NCBI GenBank assembly: GCA_964416315.1
Contig: CAYQDR010000049.1
Coordinates: forward strand, 1-31,047
Length of the DNA: 31,047 bases
From: CAYQDR01 sp964416315
GTDB taxonomy: Bacteria; Methylomirabilota; Methylomirabilia; Rokubacteriales; DASRDR01
Reading direction: 5' to 3'
The notes beneath the pieces are model-generated. The model had not been told where the DNA came from and searched no databases. It saw only the letters and a list, made by a program, of their open reading frames with translations. The first letter of the stretch is position 1; each line of letters starts with the position of its first letter. The translations under genes and the position numbers were made by a program. Of this stretch, positions 7,562 to 14,592 are shown piece after piece.

Positions 7562-7590
7562 TTGACAGGGGCGGGACCGGATGTTAGCGT
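7562..7590 (+). promoter_or_regulatory. Candidate sigma-70 promoter of the tus-like operon
   Basis: TTGACA (7562-7567), a 17-bp spacer and TAGCGT (7585-7590) lie just upstream of the first DsrE-family gene. The -35 is perfect and the -10 is weak (3/6). The leader before the ATG at 7618 would be only about 20 bases. Confidence 0.5.
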
Positions 7591-7617
7591 TAGCTCGGAT
7601 TCGGCCGACGAACCCAC

Positions 7618-7956
7618 ATGAGCGACCGCGACGCCCCGAACGATCTCCACGGCAGGAAGCTCGGAATCCTGCTCTCGACGAAGCCCGACCACCCGAACCT
7701 CGAGACGTGCCTGGCCCTGAGCCGCGCCGCCCTCGAGCGGGGGGGCGACCTCTACCTCTATCTCATCGACGACGGGGTGTGGAACATCGACGACGAGCGC
7801 ATCCTGGACCTGGGCCGCCGCGGCGCCAAGCTCTTCGTCTGCGCGTACGGTTGCCAGCGTCGGCGCCTGCCGATCACGGACAAGGCGACCTACTGCGGGC
7901 TCGTCGTCCTGACGGACCTGATCAACGGCTGTGACCGCTTCGTCGCCCTGAACTAG
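7618..7956 (+). CDS. tusD: DsrE-family protein, TusD-like
   Basis: This 112-residue protein of the DsrE/DsrF-like fold has the family layout: KLGILLSTKPDHPN, then ETCLALSRAALERGGDLYLYLIDDGV, then a cysteine region KLFVCAYGCQRR and CGLVVLTDLI. Cys75 aligns with the sulfur-accepting cysteine of E. coli TusD (Cys78); Cys79 and Cys93 are additional. TusD passes persulfide sulfur within the TusBCD complex towards tRNA 2-thiouridine, while DsrE does the equivalent in sulfur oxidation. No dsrAB or dsrC genes are in the window, so the Tus-like name is only a working label. The ATG has no visible Shine-Dalgarno sequence. It leads a three-gene set with gaps of 12 and 15 bases. Confidence 0.8.
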   Translation: MSDRDAPNDLHGRKLGILLSTKPDHPNLETCLALSRAALERGGDLYLYLIDDGVWNIDDERILDLGRRGAKLFVCAYGCQRRRLPITDKATYCGLVVLTDLINGCDRFVALN

Positions 7957-7968
7957 TCGAATCGACCC

Positions 7969-8322
7969 GTGGCCGCCGAGCACGTCCTCGTCCTGATCTC
8001 CGTCGACCCCGAGACTTCTCACCGCACCAACGAGGCGATCCGCATCGCGCTCGGCATCATCGCCGGCGAGAACGACGTCACCATCGCGCTGCTCGGGCCG
8101 GCCGCGAAGGTGTTCGACCCGGAGGTCGAGGACTACGTCGACGGGGAGGACATCGTCAAGCACGTGGCGACGCTCAAGAAGCTCGGTCAGGTGTTCCACG
8201 TCGAGCGCGCGGCGATCCGGGGCGAGGGCGGCTGGAATGCGAACGGTCCGGCGATCGTCCCGTTCGACCGGGATGCCCTGGCCGACCTGATCGCGAAGAG
8301 CGACCGGGTCCTCGTCTTCTAG
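7969..8322 (+). CDS. tusC: DsrF/TusC-like protein
   Basis: This 117-residue protein begins at a GTG 12 bases after the previous stop. It matches the DsrE/F fold in layout: a first strand HVLVLISVDPET, a helix TNEAIRIALGIIAGENDV, strand ALLGPAAKV, then VKHVATLKKLGQVFHVER and an end ADLIAKSDRVLVF very like the TusC terminus. It contains no cysteine, as expected of a structural partner that supports the TusD/DsrE subunit. No ribosome binding site is visible. The family call rests on layout, size and gene order rather than a single diagnostic motif. Confidence 0.72.
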   Translation: MAAEHVLVLISVDPETSHRTNEAIRIALGIIAGENDVTIALLGPAAKVFDPEVEDYVDGEDIVKHVATLKKLGQVFHVERAAIRGEGGWNANGPAIVPFDRDALADLIAKSDRVLVF

Positions 8323-8337
8323 CCGGATCCCGAAAAA

Positions 8338-8595
8338 GTGCCGCACGTCCTCCACCTCATCAAGGATCGCACAAACCGGGTCGCGCTCGATACCGTCAGG
8401 CGGCAGGCCGGGGACCCGTCGGTCACGCTCTCCGTGGTCCTCCTCCAAGAGGCAACTCGGCTCACCGACCCGCTCCCGGGCCAGGTGTTTCGGCTCGCCG
8501 AGGGTCCGGACGATGACGCGTCGCCCTACCCCGCGATCGACCACAGTCGCCTCCTCGACCTCATCTTCAGCGCGGACACGGTCGTCAGCTGGTAG
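8338..8595 (+). CDS. tusB: DsrH/TusB-like protein
   Basis: This 85-residue protein starts with the DsrH/TusB pattern HVLHLIKDRTN and ends LIFSADTVVSW; a terminal Trp is typical of TusB. The order D-C-B matches tusDCB and dsrEFH operons. It has no cysteine, so it lacks the conserved Cys of dissimilatory DsrH, which favours a Tus-like relay over a Dsr role. The GTG at 8338 follows a short A-run and no Shine-Dalgarno sequence. The stop is 15 bases from a dispersed repeat element (8611-8840) and converges on iscX. Confidence 0.75.
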   Translation: MPHVLHLIKDRTNRVALDTVRRQAGDPSVTLSVVLLQEATRLTDPLPGQVFRLAEGPDDDASPYPAIDHSRLLDLIFSADTVVSW

Positions 8596-8610
8596 CGACC
8601 GTCCGCGGTC

Positions 8611-8840
8611 GCCGGGCCGAGAACCGAGCAGATCCGGCCGGAGGGACGGGACGTCCGCGAGGCCGCAGGCCGAGCGCGTCCCGGCGAGCTGGAGGACGCA
8701 GGGAGGAGGCCCGCCGAGGCGTATGCCGCATACGTTGAGGGCTGACGACGACCGAGGACGCCCAGAGGTCGGGACGTCCGCGAGGCCGCAGGCCGAGCGC
8801 GTCACGACCGAGATGGAGATGCGACGGTTGTCGGCACGGC
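8611..8840 (-). repeat. Dispersed inverted-repeat element, long copy (230 bp)
   Basis: This copy is bounded by GCCGGGCCGAGAACCG (8611-8626) and an imperfect inverted partner ending ACGGTTGTCGGCACGGC (8824-8840). It shares with the copy at 23716-23835 a core that includes GGACGCAGGGAGGAGGC, the palindrome CGTATG-CCG-CATACG (8720-8734) and GACGACGACCGAGGACGCC. Extra material includes two 33-bp direct repeats. It fills the 247-bp gap between convergent tusB and iscX and starts 2 bases after the iscX stop. No protein is credible here. Confidence 0.85.
8648..8803. repeat. 33-bp direct repeat pair inside the long element
   Basis: An identical 33-bp unit beginning GGGACGTCCGCGAGGCCGCA occurs at 8648-8680 and again at 8771-8803, 123 bp apart start to start. 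The pair brackets the core shared with the 23716 copy, which itself lacks both repeats. This looks like an insertion or expansion product within the element. Confidence 0.9.
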
Positions 8841-8842
8841 AG

Positions 8843-9052
8843 TCAGCGGCTCGCCCGGTATTCCTCTAACCACGCCATCTGGATCGCTTCGAGCTTGCCC
8901 TCGCTCGAGGCCTTCGGGTCATCCTCGAAGTCCGGGAGCTCGATCACCGATCGGTGCAGGTCCGTGAACCGCACCGTCAGGGGATCCAGGCCGGGGAACT
9001 TCTCGGCAAGCTGGATCCCGATCTCCTCAGCGTCGCTCCACTTCAGCCCCAT
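8843..9052 (-). CDS. iscX: Fe-S assembly protein IscX
   Basis: This 69-residue protein begins MGLKWSDAEEIGIQLAEKFP and continues with LDPLTVRFTDLH, ELPDFEDDP and EAIQMAWLEEY, a residue-for-residue style match to E. coli IscX (YfhJ). IscX is a small acidic protein that binds IscS and iron and modulates cluster assembly. It ends the isc operon, 73 bp after fdx; the gap holds a 45-bp copy of the dispersed hairpin element. The ATG is preceded by GGAGA. The stop is abutted by the long repeat copy. Confidence 0.95.
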   Translation of the reverse strand: MGLKWSDAEEIGIQLAEKFPGLDPLTVRFTDLHRSVIELPDFEDDPKASSEGKLEAIQMAWLEEYRASR

Positions 9053-9079
9053 CGGTCAATCTCCGCGCTCGTCTCCCAG

Positions 9080-9124
9080 GCCGGGCCGAGAACCGAGCAG
9101 AGCTGCGACGGTTCTCGGCACGGC
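9080..9124 (-). repeat. Dispersed inverted-repeat element, minimal copy (45 bp)
   Basis: This copy has only the two ends of the element. GCCGGGCCGAGAACCG (9080-9095) and CGGTTCTCGGCACGGC (9109-9124) form a 16-bp inverted repeat with one mismatch and a short loop. It lies between fdx and iscX and starts one base after the fdx stop codon. In RNA it would form a strong hairpin but has no U-tract, so it may act in mRNA processing or stability rather than as a terminator. Confidence 0.85.
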
Positions 9125-9125
9125 G

Positions 9126-9449
9126 CTAGTCGACGATTTCGACGATCACGTCGCCCTGGACCACCGCCTGACAGCCCAGTCGCGAGTGCAGGGTCAGGCC
9201 CTGGGCGGTGTCGAGCCGGTCCTCCTCGTCGGACTCCATGGGGGAGAGGTTCTCCTCCCCCTGTTTCACGATGACGTGGCAGGTCGTACAGGCGCAGTTG
9301 CCCCCGCAGTTGTGCTCCAGATGGATCCCGTGGTGCAGCGCGATGTCGAGCAGTGAGCCCGGCTTCCCGTGGTCGCCGTACGGGAAGTCCTTGTCGTCGA
9401 CCTCCACGGTCAGGTTCTGGGGCACGAAGGTCACCTTGTACTTCGCCAT
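9126..9449 (-). CDS. fdx: Isc-type [2Fe-2S] ferredoxin
   Basis: This 107-residue ferredoxin of the adrenodoxin/Fdx type supplies electrons for cluster assembly on IscU. Cluster ligands fit C-x5-C-x2-C-x35-C: Cys48, Cys54, Cys57 (in HNCGGNCACTTCHV) and Cys93 (in SRLGCQAVV). Cys52 is an extra cysteine in the loop, also seen in other Isc ferredoxins. The acidic stretch MESDEEDRLD follows the cluster loop and is the usual partner-binding face. It starts 2 bases after the hscA stop, so coupling is likely, and ends in VEIVD. Confidence 0.96.
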   Translation of the reverse strand: MAKYKVTFVPQNLTVEVDDKDFPYGDHGKPGSLLDIALHHGIHLEHNCGGNCACTTCHVIVKQGEENLSPMESDEEDRLDTAQGLTLHSRLGCQAVVQGDVIVEIVD

Positions 9450-9451
9450 GG

Positions 9452-11338
9452 TCACTTCTTCTCGAACGCCTCGGTCACCCGGCGGTTCCGCAGGGCTTCC
9501 CGCAGCGCCGAGTCCATCAGCAGCTCCGCGAGGTGCTGGGTCGCTTGGTTCAGCCGATCCGTCGCCGCGCGGATCCGGTCGACGTCGCCACCGCCCCGCG
9601 CGGTACGGAGCTCCTCCGCCGCCACGCGAATCCGCTCCGTCTCGTCGGCCGAGATCAGCCCCACCCCCTGCCCCAGGGCCTTCTCCGTCGCGCGCAGGAC
9701 CGTGTCGGCCTCGTTGCGGGCGTCGATCAACATCCGCGCGCGGACGTCCTGCTCGGCGAACTCGAGCGATTCCTCGATCATCCGCTGGACCTCGGCTTCG
9801 GTCAGCCCGTGGGTGGGCCGCACCTCCACCGAAGCCTGCGTGCCGCTCCGGAGCTCCCTCGCGGTCACGTTGAGGATCCCGTTCGCGTCGATCAGGAAGG
9901 TCACCTCGATGCGCGGCAGCCCCGCGGGCATCGGCGGGATCCCCCGCAGCTCGAACCGGGCGAGGCTCCGGTTGTCCTTCGCGAGGTCCCGCTCCCCCTG
10001 GACGACGTGCATGTCCACGATCGCCTGGCCGTCCACGGAGGTCGTGAAGTCCTCCTTGGCCGAGGTCGGGACCGTGGTGTTCCGCGGGATGAGCACGCCC
10101 ACCGCGCCCCCGAGCGTCTCGATGCCGAGCGAAAGCGGGGTCACGTCCAGGAGCAGCATGTGCGTGATACCGCCCGCCAGGATGTCCGCCTGCACCGCGG
10201 CACCCAGCGCCACGACTTCGTCGGGGTTCAGCTCCGAGTGCGGCGTCCGTCCGAAGACCTCCTGCACCCGGCGGTGGACGAGCGGCGTCCGCGTCGCCCC
10301 GCCGACCAGAACGACCTCGTCGATCCGGTCTGCCGCCAGCCCGGCATCGGCCAGCGCCATCCGGCACGGTCCCAGCGTGCGCGCGACGATCGGCTCGATG
10401 AGCCGCTCGAGTTCCGCCCGGTCGAACTCCCGCCGATACGTGAGGCCGTGCTGCGGCATCGGGATCGTCAGGACCGTGCGCTCGACGCTCGACAGACGGA
10501 TCCGGGCCGCCTCGGCCCCGAGCCGGATCTCCTGCATCGCCTCGGGATCCCGCGACACGTCCGCGCCGTGGCCCTCCCGGGTCTCGGCCAGGATCAGGTC
10601 CACCAGGGCTCGGTCGAAATCGTCGCCGCCGAGGTGCGTGTCGCCGTTCGTCGAAAGGACCTCGAAGATCCCCTCCTTCACCTTCAGGATCGAGATGTCG
10701 AAGGTCCCCCCGCCCAGGTCGTAGACGGCGATCGTTCCCTCCTTCTTCCGCTGGAGCCCGTAGGCGAGGCACGCCGCCGTGGGCTCGTTGACGATCCGGA
10801 GGACGTCGAAGCCGGCGATGCGCCCCGCGTCCCTCGTCGCCTGGCGCTGGCCGTCGTTGAAGTAGGCCGGCACCGTGATCACGGCCTTCTCGACCGTCCG
10901 CCCGAAGTGCCGCTCGGCGCGCCGCTTGAGCTCGCGGAGGACGAGGGCGGAGATCTCGGGAGGCGTCAGCTCACGCTCGCCGATCCGGATGCGGACGACC
11001 TCCTGGCTCGGGGTCACGTGGAACGGGAAGTAACGGAGCTCCTCCTTCACGTCCTCGTACCCCTTGCCCATGAAGCGCTTGATCGAGTACACGACCCTTT
11101 CGGCGTTGCGGATGAGCTGGCGCCTGGCCGCTTCGCCTACGATCGGGCCGTCCGGCCCGAACGCCACCACCGACGGAAGCAGGGCCCGACCCTCCTCGTC
11201 CTTGAGGACCTGCGGCACGTCGCCATCCATGTAGGCCACGAGGCTGTTCGTGGTCCCGAGGTCGATGCCGACGATCAGCTCGCGCCCCTGCGTCCCCGCG
11301 TGCGGACGCGCCGCCGGCTTGATCTCAAGCTCCGCCAT
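9452..11338 (-). CDS. hscA: Hsp70-type chaperone HscA
   Basis: This 628-residue specialised Hsp70 uses ATP to help transfer clusters from IscU. The N-terminal nucleotide-binding domain (about 20-390) shows VGIDLGTTNSLVAYM, AVYDLGGGTFDISIL and VVLVGGATRTPLV. The substrate-binding domain follows (LLLDVTPLSLGIETLGG) and then a helical lid. It has an N-terminal extension of about 18 residues before the first strand, as in HscA proteins. The ATG at 11338 lies 14 bases inside the end of hscB, so the pair is translationally coupled. Context between hscB and fdx makes HscA far more likely than DnaK. Confidence 0.96.
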   Translation of the reverse strand: MAELEIKPAARPHAGTQGRELIVGIDLGTTNSLVAYMDGDVPQVLKDEEGRALLPSVVAFGPDGPIVGEAARRQLIRNAERVVYSIKRFMGKGYEDVKEELRYFPFHVTPSQEVVRIRIGERELTPPEISALVLRELKRRAERHFGRTVEKAVITVPAYFNDGQRQATRDAGRIAGFDVLRIVNEPTAACLAYGLQRKKEGTIAVYDLGGGTFDISILKVKEGIFEVLSTNGDTHLGGDDFDRALVDLILAETREGHGADVSRDPEAMQEIRLGAEAARIRLSSVERTVLTIPMPQHGLTYRREFDRAELERLIEPIVARTLGPCRMALADAGLAADRIDEVVLVGGATRTPLVHRRVQEVFGRTPHSELNPDEVVALGAAVQADILAGGITHMLLLDVTPLSLGIETLGGAVGVLIPRNTTVPTSAKEDFTTSVDGQAIVDMHVVQGERDLAKDNRSLARFELRGIPPMPAGLPRIEVTFLIDANGILNVTARELRSGTQASVEVRPTHGLTEAEVQRMIEESLEFAEQDVRARMLIDARNEADTVLRATEKALGQGVGLISADETERIRVAAEELRTARGGGDVDRIRAATDRLNQATQHLAELLMDSALREALRNRRVTEAFEKK

Positions 11339-12002
11339 CGCCCGTCCTTTCCAGGGTCGCTCCGAGGTCTCGCAAGATCGTCCGCAGGTACGCCCGCGTC
11401 GCGAGGATGTCCCGCATCTCCCCGAGGAGGGGCCGGCGGTCCCCGTCGCTCGCCGCGTCCCACGCGGGGAACCGCGCGACGAGATCCGACTCCATCCGCG
11501 CCCGACGCGCGTCGAGCTCGGTCCGGGCGGACTCGAGCCGCGCCCGCAGCGCGGGAGCCTCGTCCGGCGCCGCGGTCTCGAGCTCCTGGCGGGCTTCCTG
11601 CAGCGCCATGATCTCCTCGAAGAGATCCGCCGGCGGGCGCGCCTGTCCCGAGGTCCCCAGCGCCATGCCCTCCAGCTCGAGGAGGTACTCGACGCGCGAG
11701 ACCGGGTCGCGGAGCGTCCGGTACGCCGCGTTGACCGCGGCGGAGTTCTCCAGGCTCGCGGCCTGCTCATCGGTCCGCCGGAGGCGGAAGTAGTCCGGGT
11801 GGAGGCGACGGTTGAGCCCGTGGAAGCGACGCTCCAGGTCGGCGCGGTCCAGGACGAGCCGCCGCGGGAGCCCCAGCACCGCCCAGTGGTCGGCGCCCGG
11901 CGCGAAGGGCTGGAGGCACCCGCACTCGGGGCAGACCGCGCCCGCGGGCGCTTCAACACCGCACCCCCGGCACTTCACCGCAACCCCGCTGCTCGCTTCC
12001 AT
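11325..12002 (-). CDS. hscB: J-domain co-chaperone HscB with N-terminal zinc ribbon
   Basis: This 225-residue co-chaperone delivers IscU to HscA and stimulates its ATPase. Residues 11-27 hold two CxxC pairs (CRGC, then CPEC), followed by LQPF. Next comes the J-domain with HPD at 68-70 (NRRLHPDYF) and a C-terminal helical IscU-binding domain. E. coli HscB lacks the cysteine ribbon; eukaryotic HSC20 has one in the same place followed by a similar LQP. The ATG at 12002 includes the ribbon in frame with the J-domain and no later start fits. It follows iscA after a 99-bp gap containing a strong hairpin, and overlaps hscA by 14 bases. Confidence 0.94.
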   Translation of the reverse strand: MEASSGVAVKCRGCGVEAPAGAVCPECGCLQPFAPGADHWAVLGLPRRLVLDRADLERRFHGLNRRLHPDYFRLRRTDEQAASLENSAAVNAAYRTLRDPVSRVEYLLELEGMALGTSGQARPPADLFEEIMALQEARQELETAAPDEAPALRARLESARTELDARRARMESDLVARFPAWDAASDGDRRPLLGEMRDILATRAYLRTILRDLGATLERTGDGGA

Positions 12003-12023
12003 CTCGTCCGTACCCCAAAACCA

Positions 12024-12049
12024 GACCGGGCCTCGTCCGAGGCCCGGTC
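12024..12049 (-). terminator. Strong hairpin between iscA and hscB
   Basis: GACCGGGCCTCG (12024-12035) and CGAGGCCCGGTC (12038-12049) are perfectly complementary around two bases, giving a usable stem of about 11 bp. In the minus-strand transcript it is followed by TGGTTTTGGGG, a weak U-rich tail. It may be a partial terminator or processing site that lowers hscBA-fdx-iscX expression relative to iscRSUA. Confidence 0.55.
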
Positions 12050-12101
12050 GCGCTGATGACTGCCCCCCGAACGGGTCACACGCGCGCGCCGCCCGCCCGG
12101 C

Positions 12102-12428
12102 TCAGGTCGTGAAGGACGTGCCGCAGCCGCAGCTCGACTTCGCGTTCGGGTTCTGGAACGTGAAGCCGCCCGTCAGCCCCTGCGCCACGTAGTCGAGCGT
12201 CGAGCCGTTGACGTAAAGGTAGCTCTTCGCGTCGACCACGACCTTGACCCCGTCGATGGCGAATTGCTTGTCGAACTTGCCGAGCTCGGTGTCGAACTCC
12301 AGGTTGTACGAAAGCCCGGAGCAGCCGCCTCCCTTCACGCCCATCCGCAGGTAGGCGTTCTGCAGCCCCTGGCTCTCCATGAGCTCCTTGACCCGCTTGA
12401 TCGCCGCGGGCGTCATCGAAACCGCCAT
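12102..12428 (-). CDS. iscA: A-type Fe-S carrier IscA
   Basis: This 108-residue A-type carrier is thought to accept clusters or iron from IscU and pass them to target proteins. It has the family cysteines: Cys36 in KGGGCSGLSYNLEF and Cys100/Cys102 in SSCGCGTSF near the C-terminus. It begins MAVSMTPAAIKRVKELM, typical of IscA/ErpA. Its position directly after iscU (16-base gap) makes IscA the natural name; ErpA cannot be excluded by motif alone. The ATG is close to a GAGG. It is followed by the hairpin at 12024-12049. Confidence 0.95.
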   Translation of the reverse strand: MAVSMTPAAIKRVKELMESQGLQNAYLRMGVKGGGCSGLSYNLEFDTELGKFDKQFAIDGVKVVVDAKSYLYVNGSTLDYVAQGLTGGFTFQNPNAKSSCGCGTSFTT

Positions 12429-12444
12429 GGTCCCTCGCCGCCTC

Positions 12445-12858
12445 CTACGCCTTGACCGCCGCCTCCGCCTGTCTCGCAGCCCACTTCTCCTGGAAGTCCT
12501 TGATGGCGGCCTTGATGGCGTCCTCGGCCAGGACGGAGCAGTGGATCTTCACCGGCGGCAGCTTCAGCTCGTTCACGATGTCCGTGTTCTTGATCCCGAG
12601 GGCCTCGTCCACGTTCTTCCCCTTGAGCCACTCGGTGGCGAGGCTGGAGCTGGCGATCGCCGAGCCGCAGCCAAAGGTCTTGAACTTGGCGTCCTCGATG
12701 ACCCCCGTATCCAGGTTCACCTTGATCTGGAGCTTCATGACGTCGCCGCACTCCGGCGCGCCCACGAGCCCCGTCCCGATGCCCGGCATCTCCTTCGGGA
12801 AGGAACCGACGTTGCGCGGGTTGTTGTAGTGATCGATCACCTTGTCGCTATACGCCAT
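12445..12858 (-). CDS. iscU: Fe-S cluster scaffold IscU
   Basis: This 137-residue canonical scaffold starts MAYSDKVIDHYNNPRNVGSF. All three ligand cysteines and the histidine are present: Cys37 in PECGD, Cys64 in FGCGSAIASSS, and His106-Cys107 following LPPVK (100-104), the HscA recognition motif. Asp39 in the CGD motif, which promotes cluster release, is conserved. It lies 14 bases after iscS and 16 before iscA. The contrast with the degenerate scaffold at 5958-6344 is informative, because the same organism keeps one complete and one incomplete version. Confidence 0.97.
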   Translation of the reverse strand: MAYSDKVIDHYNNPRNVGSFPKEMPGIGTGLVGAPECGDVMKLQIKVNLDTGVIEDAKFKTFGCGSAIASSSLATEWLKGKNVDEALGIKNTDIVNELKLPPVKIHCSVLAEDAIKAAIKDFQEKWAARQAEAAVKA

Positions 12859-12872
12859 GGGTCACGCCCCCT

Positions 12873-14099
12873 TTATTCTGCCTTCCACTGGAGGGACTTG
12901 AGATCGACCCCTTCCTTCGCCAGCTCGTAGAGCGGCGACATCTCCCGGAGCCGCCTCACGACCTCGATCGTCCGGTCCGCGACGAAGTCGACTTCCTCCT
13001 CCGTCGTGAACCGGTGCAGCCCGTAGCGGATGGACGAGTGCGCGAGGTCCGCCCCTACGCCCAGCGCCTGAATGACGTAGGACGGCTCGAGCGTCGCGGA
13101 CGTGCAGGCCGACCCGGAGGAGAGCGCGACCTCCTTGTTCAGTCCCATCAGGACCGACTCGCCCTCCACGTACGCGAACGAGAGGTTGAGATTGTGCGGT
13201 AACCGCTTCTCCGGGTGCCCGTTGAGGTACGTCTCGTCGAGCGAGGAGAGGACCCGGTCCTGCAGCCGGTCGCGGAGCCCGGCGAGCCGCTTCGACTCCT
13301 GGACCATGATCTCGCCGCAGATCTCCGCCGCCTTCCCGAACCCGACCGCCAGCGGCACCGGGACCGTTCCCGAGCGGGTCCCACGCTCGTGCCCCCCGCC
13401 ATCGATCATCGGCGCGATCCGCACGCGCGGTGCGCGGCGGCGCACGTAGAGCGCGCCGATGCCTTTGGGCCCGTAGATCTTGTGGGCCGAGCAGGTCAGG
13501 AGGTCGATCCCCATCTTCTCGACGTCCACTGGAATCTTGCCGACGGCCTGGGTCGCGTCGGTGTGGAAGAGGATCCCCTTCTCCTTGGCGAGCTTCCCGA
13601 TCTCCGCGATCGGCTGGATGGTGCCGATCTCGTTGTTCGCGAACATCACCGAGATCAGGATCGTCTTGTCCGTGATCGCCTTGCGGATCTCGTCCACGTC
13701 CACGATCCCGTCGGAGCCGACCGGGACGGACGTGACCTTCAGCCCCTGCTTCTCCAGGCGCCGGCACGGATCGAGGACCGCGCGGTGCTCGATGACCGTG
13801 GTGACGATGTGATCGCCCTTCTCGCGGTACATCTCGGCGACGCCCTTCAGGGCGAGGTTGTCCGACTCGGTCCCCCCGGAGGTGAAGACGATCTCCTTGG
13901 GGTCCCGGGCCCCGACCAGCTTGGCCAGCTGCTCGCGACCCCGCTCCATCGCCGCCTCGGCCTCCCAGCCGAACGGATGGTTCCGGCTTCCGGGGTGGCC
14001 GTACTTCTCGAGGAAGTACGGGATCATCGCCTCCAGGACCCGTGGGTCCATCGGCGTCGTCGACTGACTGTCCATGAAGATCGGGAACTTCAACGCCAT
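12873..14099 (-). CDS. iscS: Cysteine desulfurase IscS
   Basis: This 408-residue PLP enzyme provides persulfide sulfur to IscU. It begins MALKFPIFMDSQSTTPMDPR, like IscS/mitochondrial NFS1 proteins. The PLP Lys207 is in CSAHKIYGPKG and the mobile-loop Cys332 in SSGSACTSATLEPSYV. The C-terminus (YELAKEGVDLKSLQW) matches the IscS tail that contacts IscU, which is a good separator from the shorter copy 1 desulfurase. The ATG at 14099 is preferred over an in-frame start at 14261 because it matches the family N-terminus, has AGGAG upstream, and avoids overlap with iscR. It follows iscR after 14 bases. Confidence 0.97.
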   Translation of the reverse strand: MALKFPIFMDSQSTTPMDPRVLEAMIPYFLEKYGHPGSRNHPFGWEAEAAMERGREQLAKLVGARDPKEIVFTSGGTESDNLALKGVAEMYREKGDHIVTTVIEHRAVLDPCRRLEKQGLKVTSVPVGSDGIVDVDEIRKAITDKTILISVMFANNEIGTIQPIAEIGKLAKEKGILFHTDATQAVGKIPVDVEKMGIDLLTCSAHKIYGPKGIGALYVRRRAPRVRIAPMIDGGGHERGTRSGTVPVPLAVGFGKAAEICGEIMVQESKRLAGLRDRLQDRVLSSLDETYLNGHPEKRLPHNLNLSFAYVEGESVLMGLNKEVALSSGSACTSATLEPSYVIQALGVGADLAHSSIRYGLHRFTTEEEVDFVADRTIEVVRRLREMSPLYELAKEGVDLKSLQWKAE

Positions 14100-14113
14100 G
14101 ATCTCGGCTCTCC

Positions 14114-14554
14114 TCAGTTCCTGCCGGCCAGAGTCAGCGGCACCGCCGCCGGGCTGTAGTTGTGCATCTCCTCGAGACTGAGCGTGTCCAGGAGCTGATC
14201 GATGCTCGCCTGGATCATCCAGATCGGCCGGCGGATGTTGCACCGGTCGAGCTGCGGGCACTCGGAGGAGTGGTAGCAGTGGACGATGGCGAGGGGCCCC
14301 TCGATCGCCCGCAGCACCTCGCCGACCGTGATCTTTCCCGGCTCCCGGGCGAGGACGTACCCCCCCTTGGGGCCGTTGACGCTCCGGATGAGCTTGCGCT
14401 TCGCGAGACGCTGGAGGATCTTGGCGAGGAGCTCCGGCGGGATCGTCAGATCCTCGGCGACCCGCTTTGCGTTCACCACGCCTTCGTGCTGGTGGAACGC
14501 GATATAATGCACAGCCATCAGGCCGTAGTCAGCTTTCTTGGTGAACCGTAGCAC
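14114..14554 (-). CDS. iscR: Rrf2-family Fe-S regulator IscR
   Basis: This 146-residue winged-helix regulator senses Fe-S status and represses isc when it carries a [2Fe-2S] cluster. It starts MLRFTKKADYGLMAVHYIAF (Rrf2 pattern), has the wing GPKGGYVLARE, and cysteines 93, 99 and 105 in VHCYHSSECPQLDRC, the exact x5-x5 spacing of E. coli IscR Cys92/98/104. Three residues after the last cysteine, where E. coli uses His107 as fourth ligand, this protein has Arg108. The GTG at 14554 is preferred because GGAG lies just upstream; an in-frame TTG at 14566 would add four residues but lacks a ribosome site. It leads the isc operon and probably regulates it. Confidence 0.94.
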   Translation of the reverse strand: MLRFTKKADYGLMAVHYIAFHQHEGVVNAKRVAEDLTIPPELLAKILQRLAKRKLIRSVNGPKGGYVLAREPGKITVGEVLRAIEGPLAIVHCYHSSECPQLDRCNIRRPIWMIQASIDQLLDTLSLEEMHNYSPAAVPLTLAGRN

Positions 14555-14592
14555 CGACCTCTCCAATCGGCGATCAAAATGGTCGCATACCG

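Noticed and set aside
6233..7621. A 462-codon plus-strand frame opposite the copy 1 desulfurase
   Set aside because: Shadow frame with no motifs; the opposite strand carries conserved PLP enzyme residues.
8648..8803. CRISPR-like pair of 33-bp direct repeats
   Set aside because: Only two units, no further repeats, no cas genes, and the spacing segment is part of a dispersed element found elsewhere.
7507..8805. A 432-codon minus-strand frame across the tus-like genes and the repeat
   Set aside because: Antisense to three recognisable genes. Its internal similarity comes only from the DNA repeats.
8596..8842. A small hypothetical protein encoded in the repeat element
   Set aside because: Similar peptides appear in both larger copies only because the DNA is repeated; there is no start with a ribosome site and the frames differ in ends.
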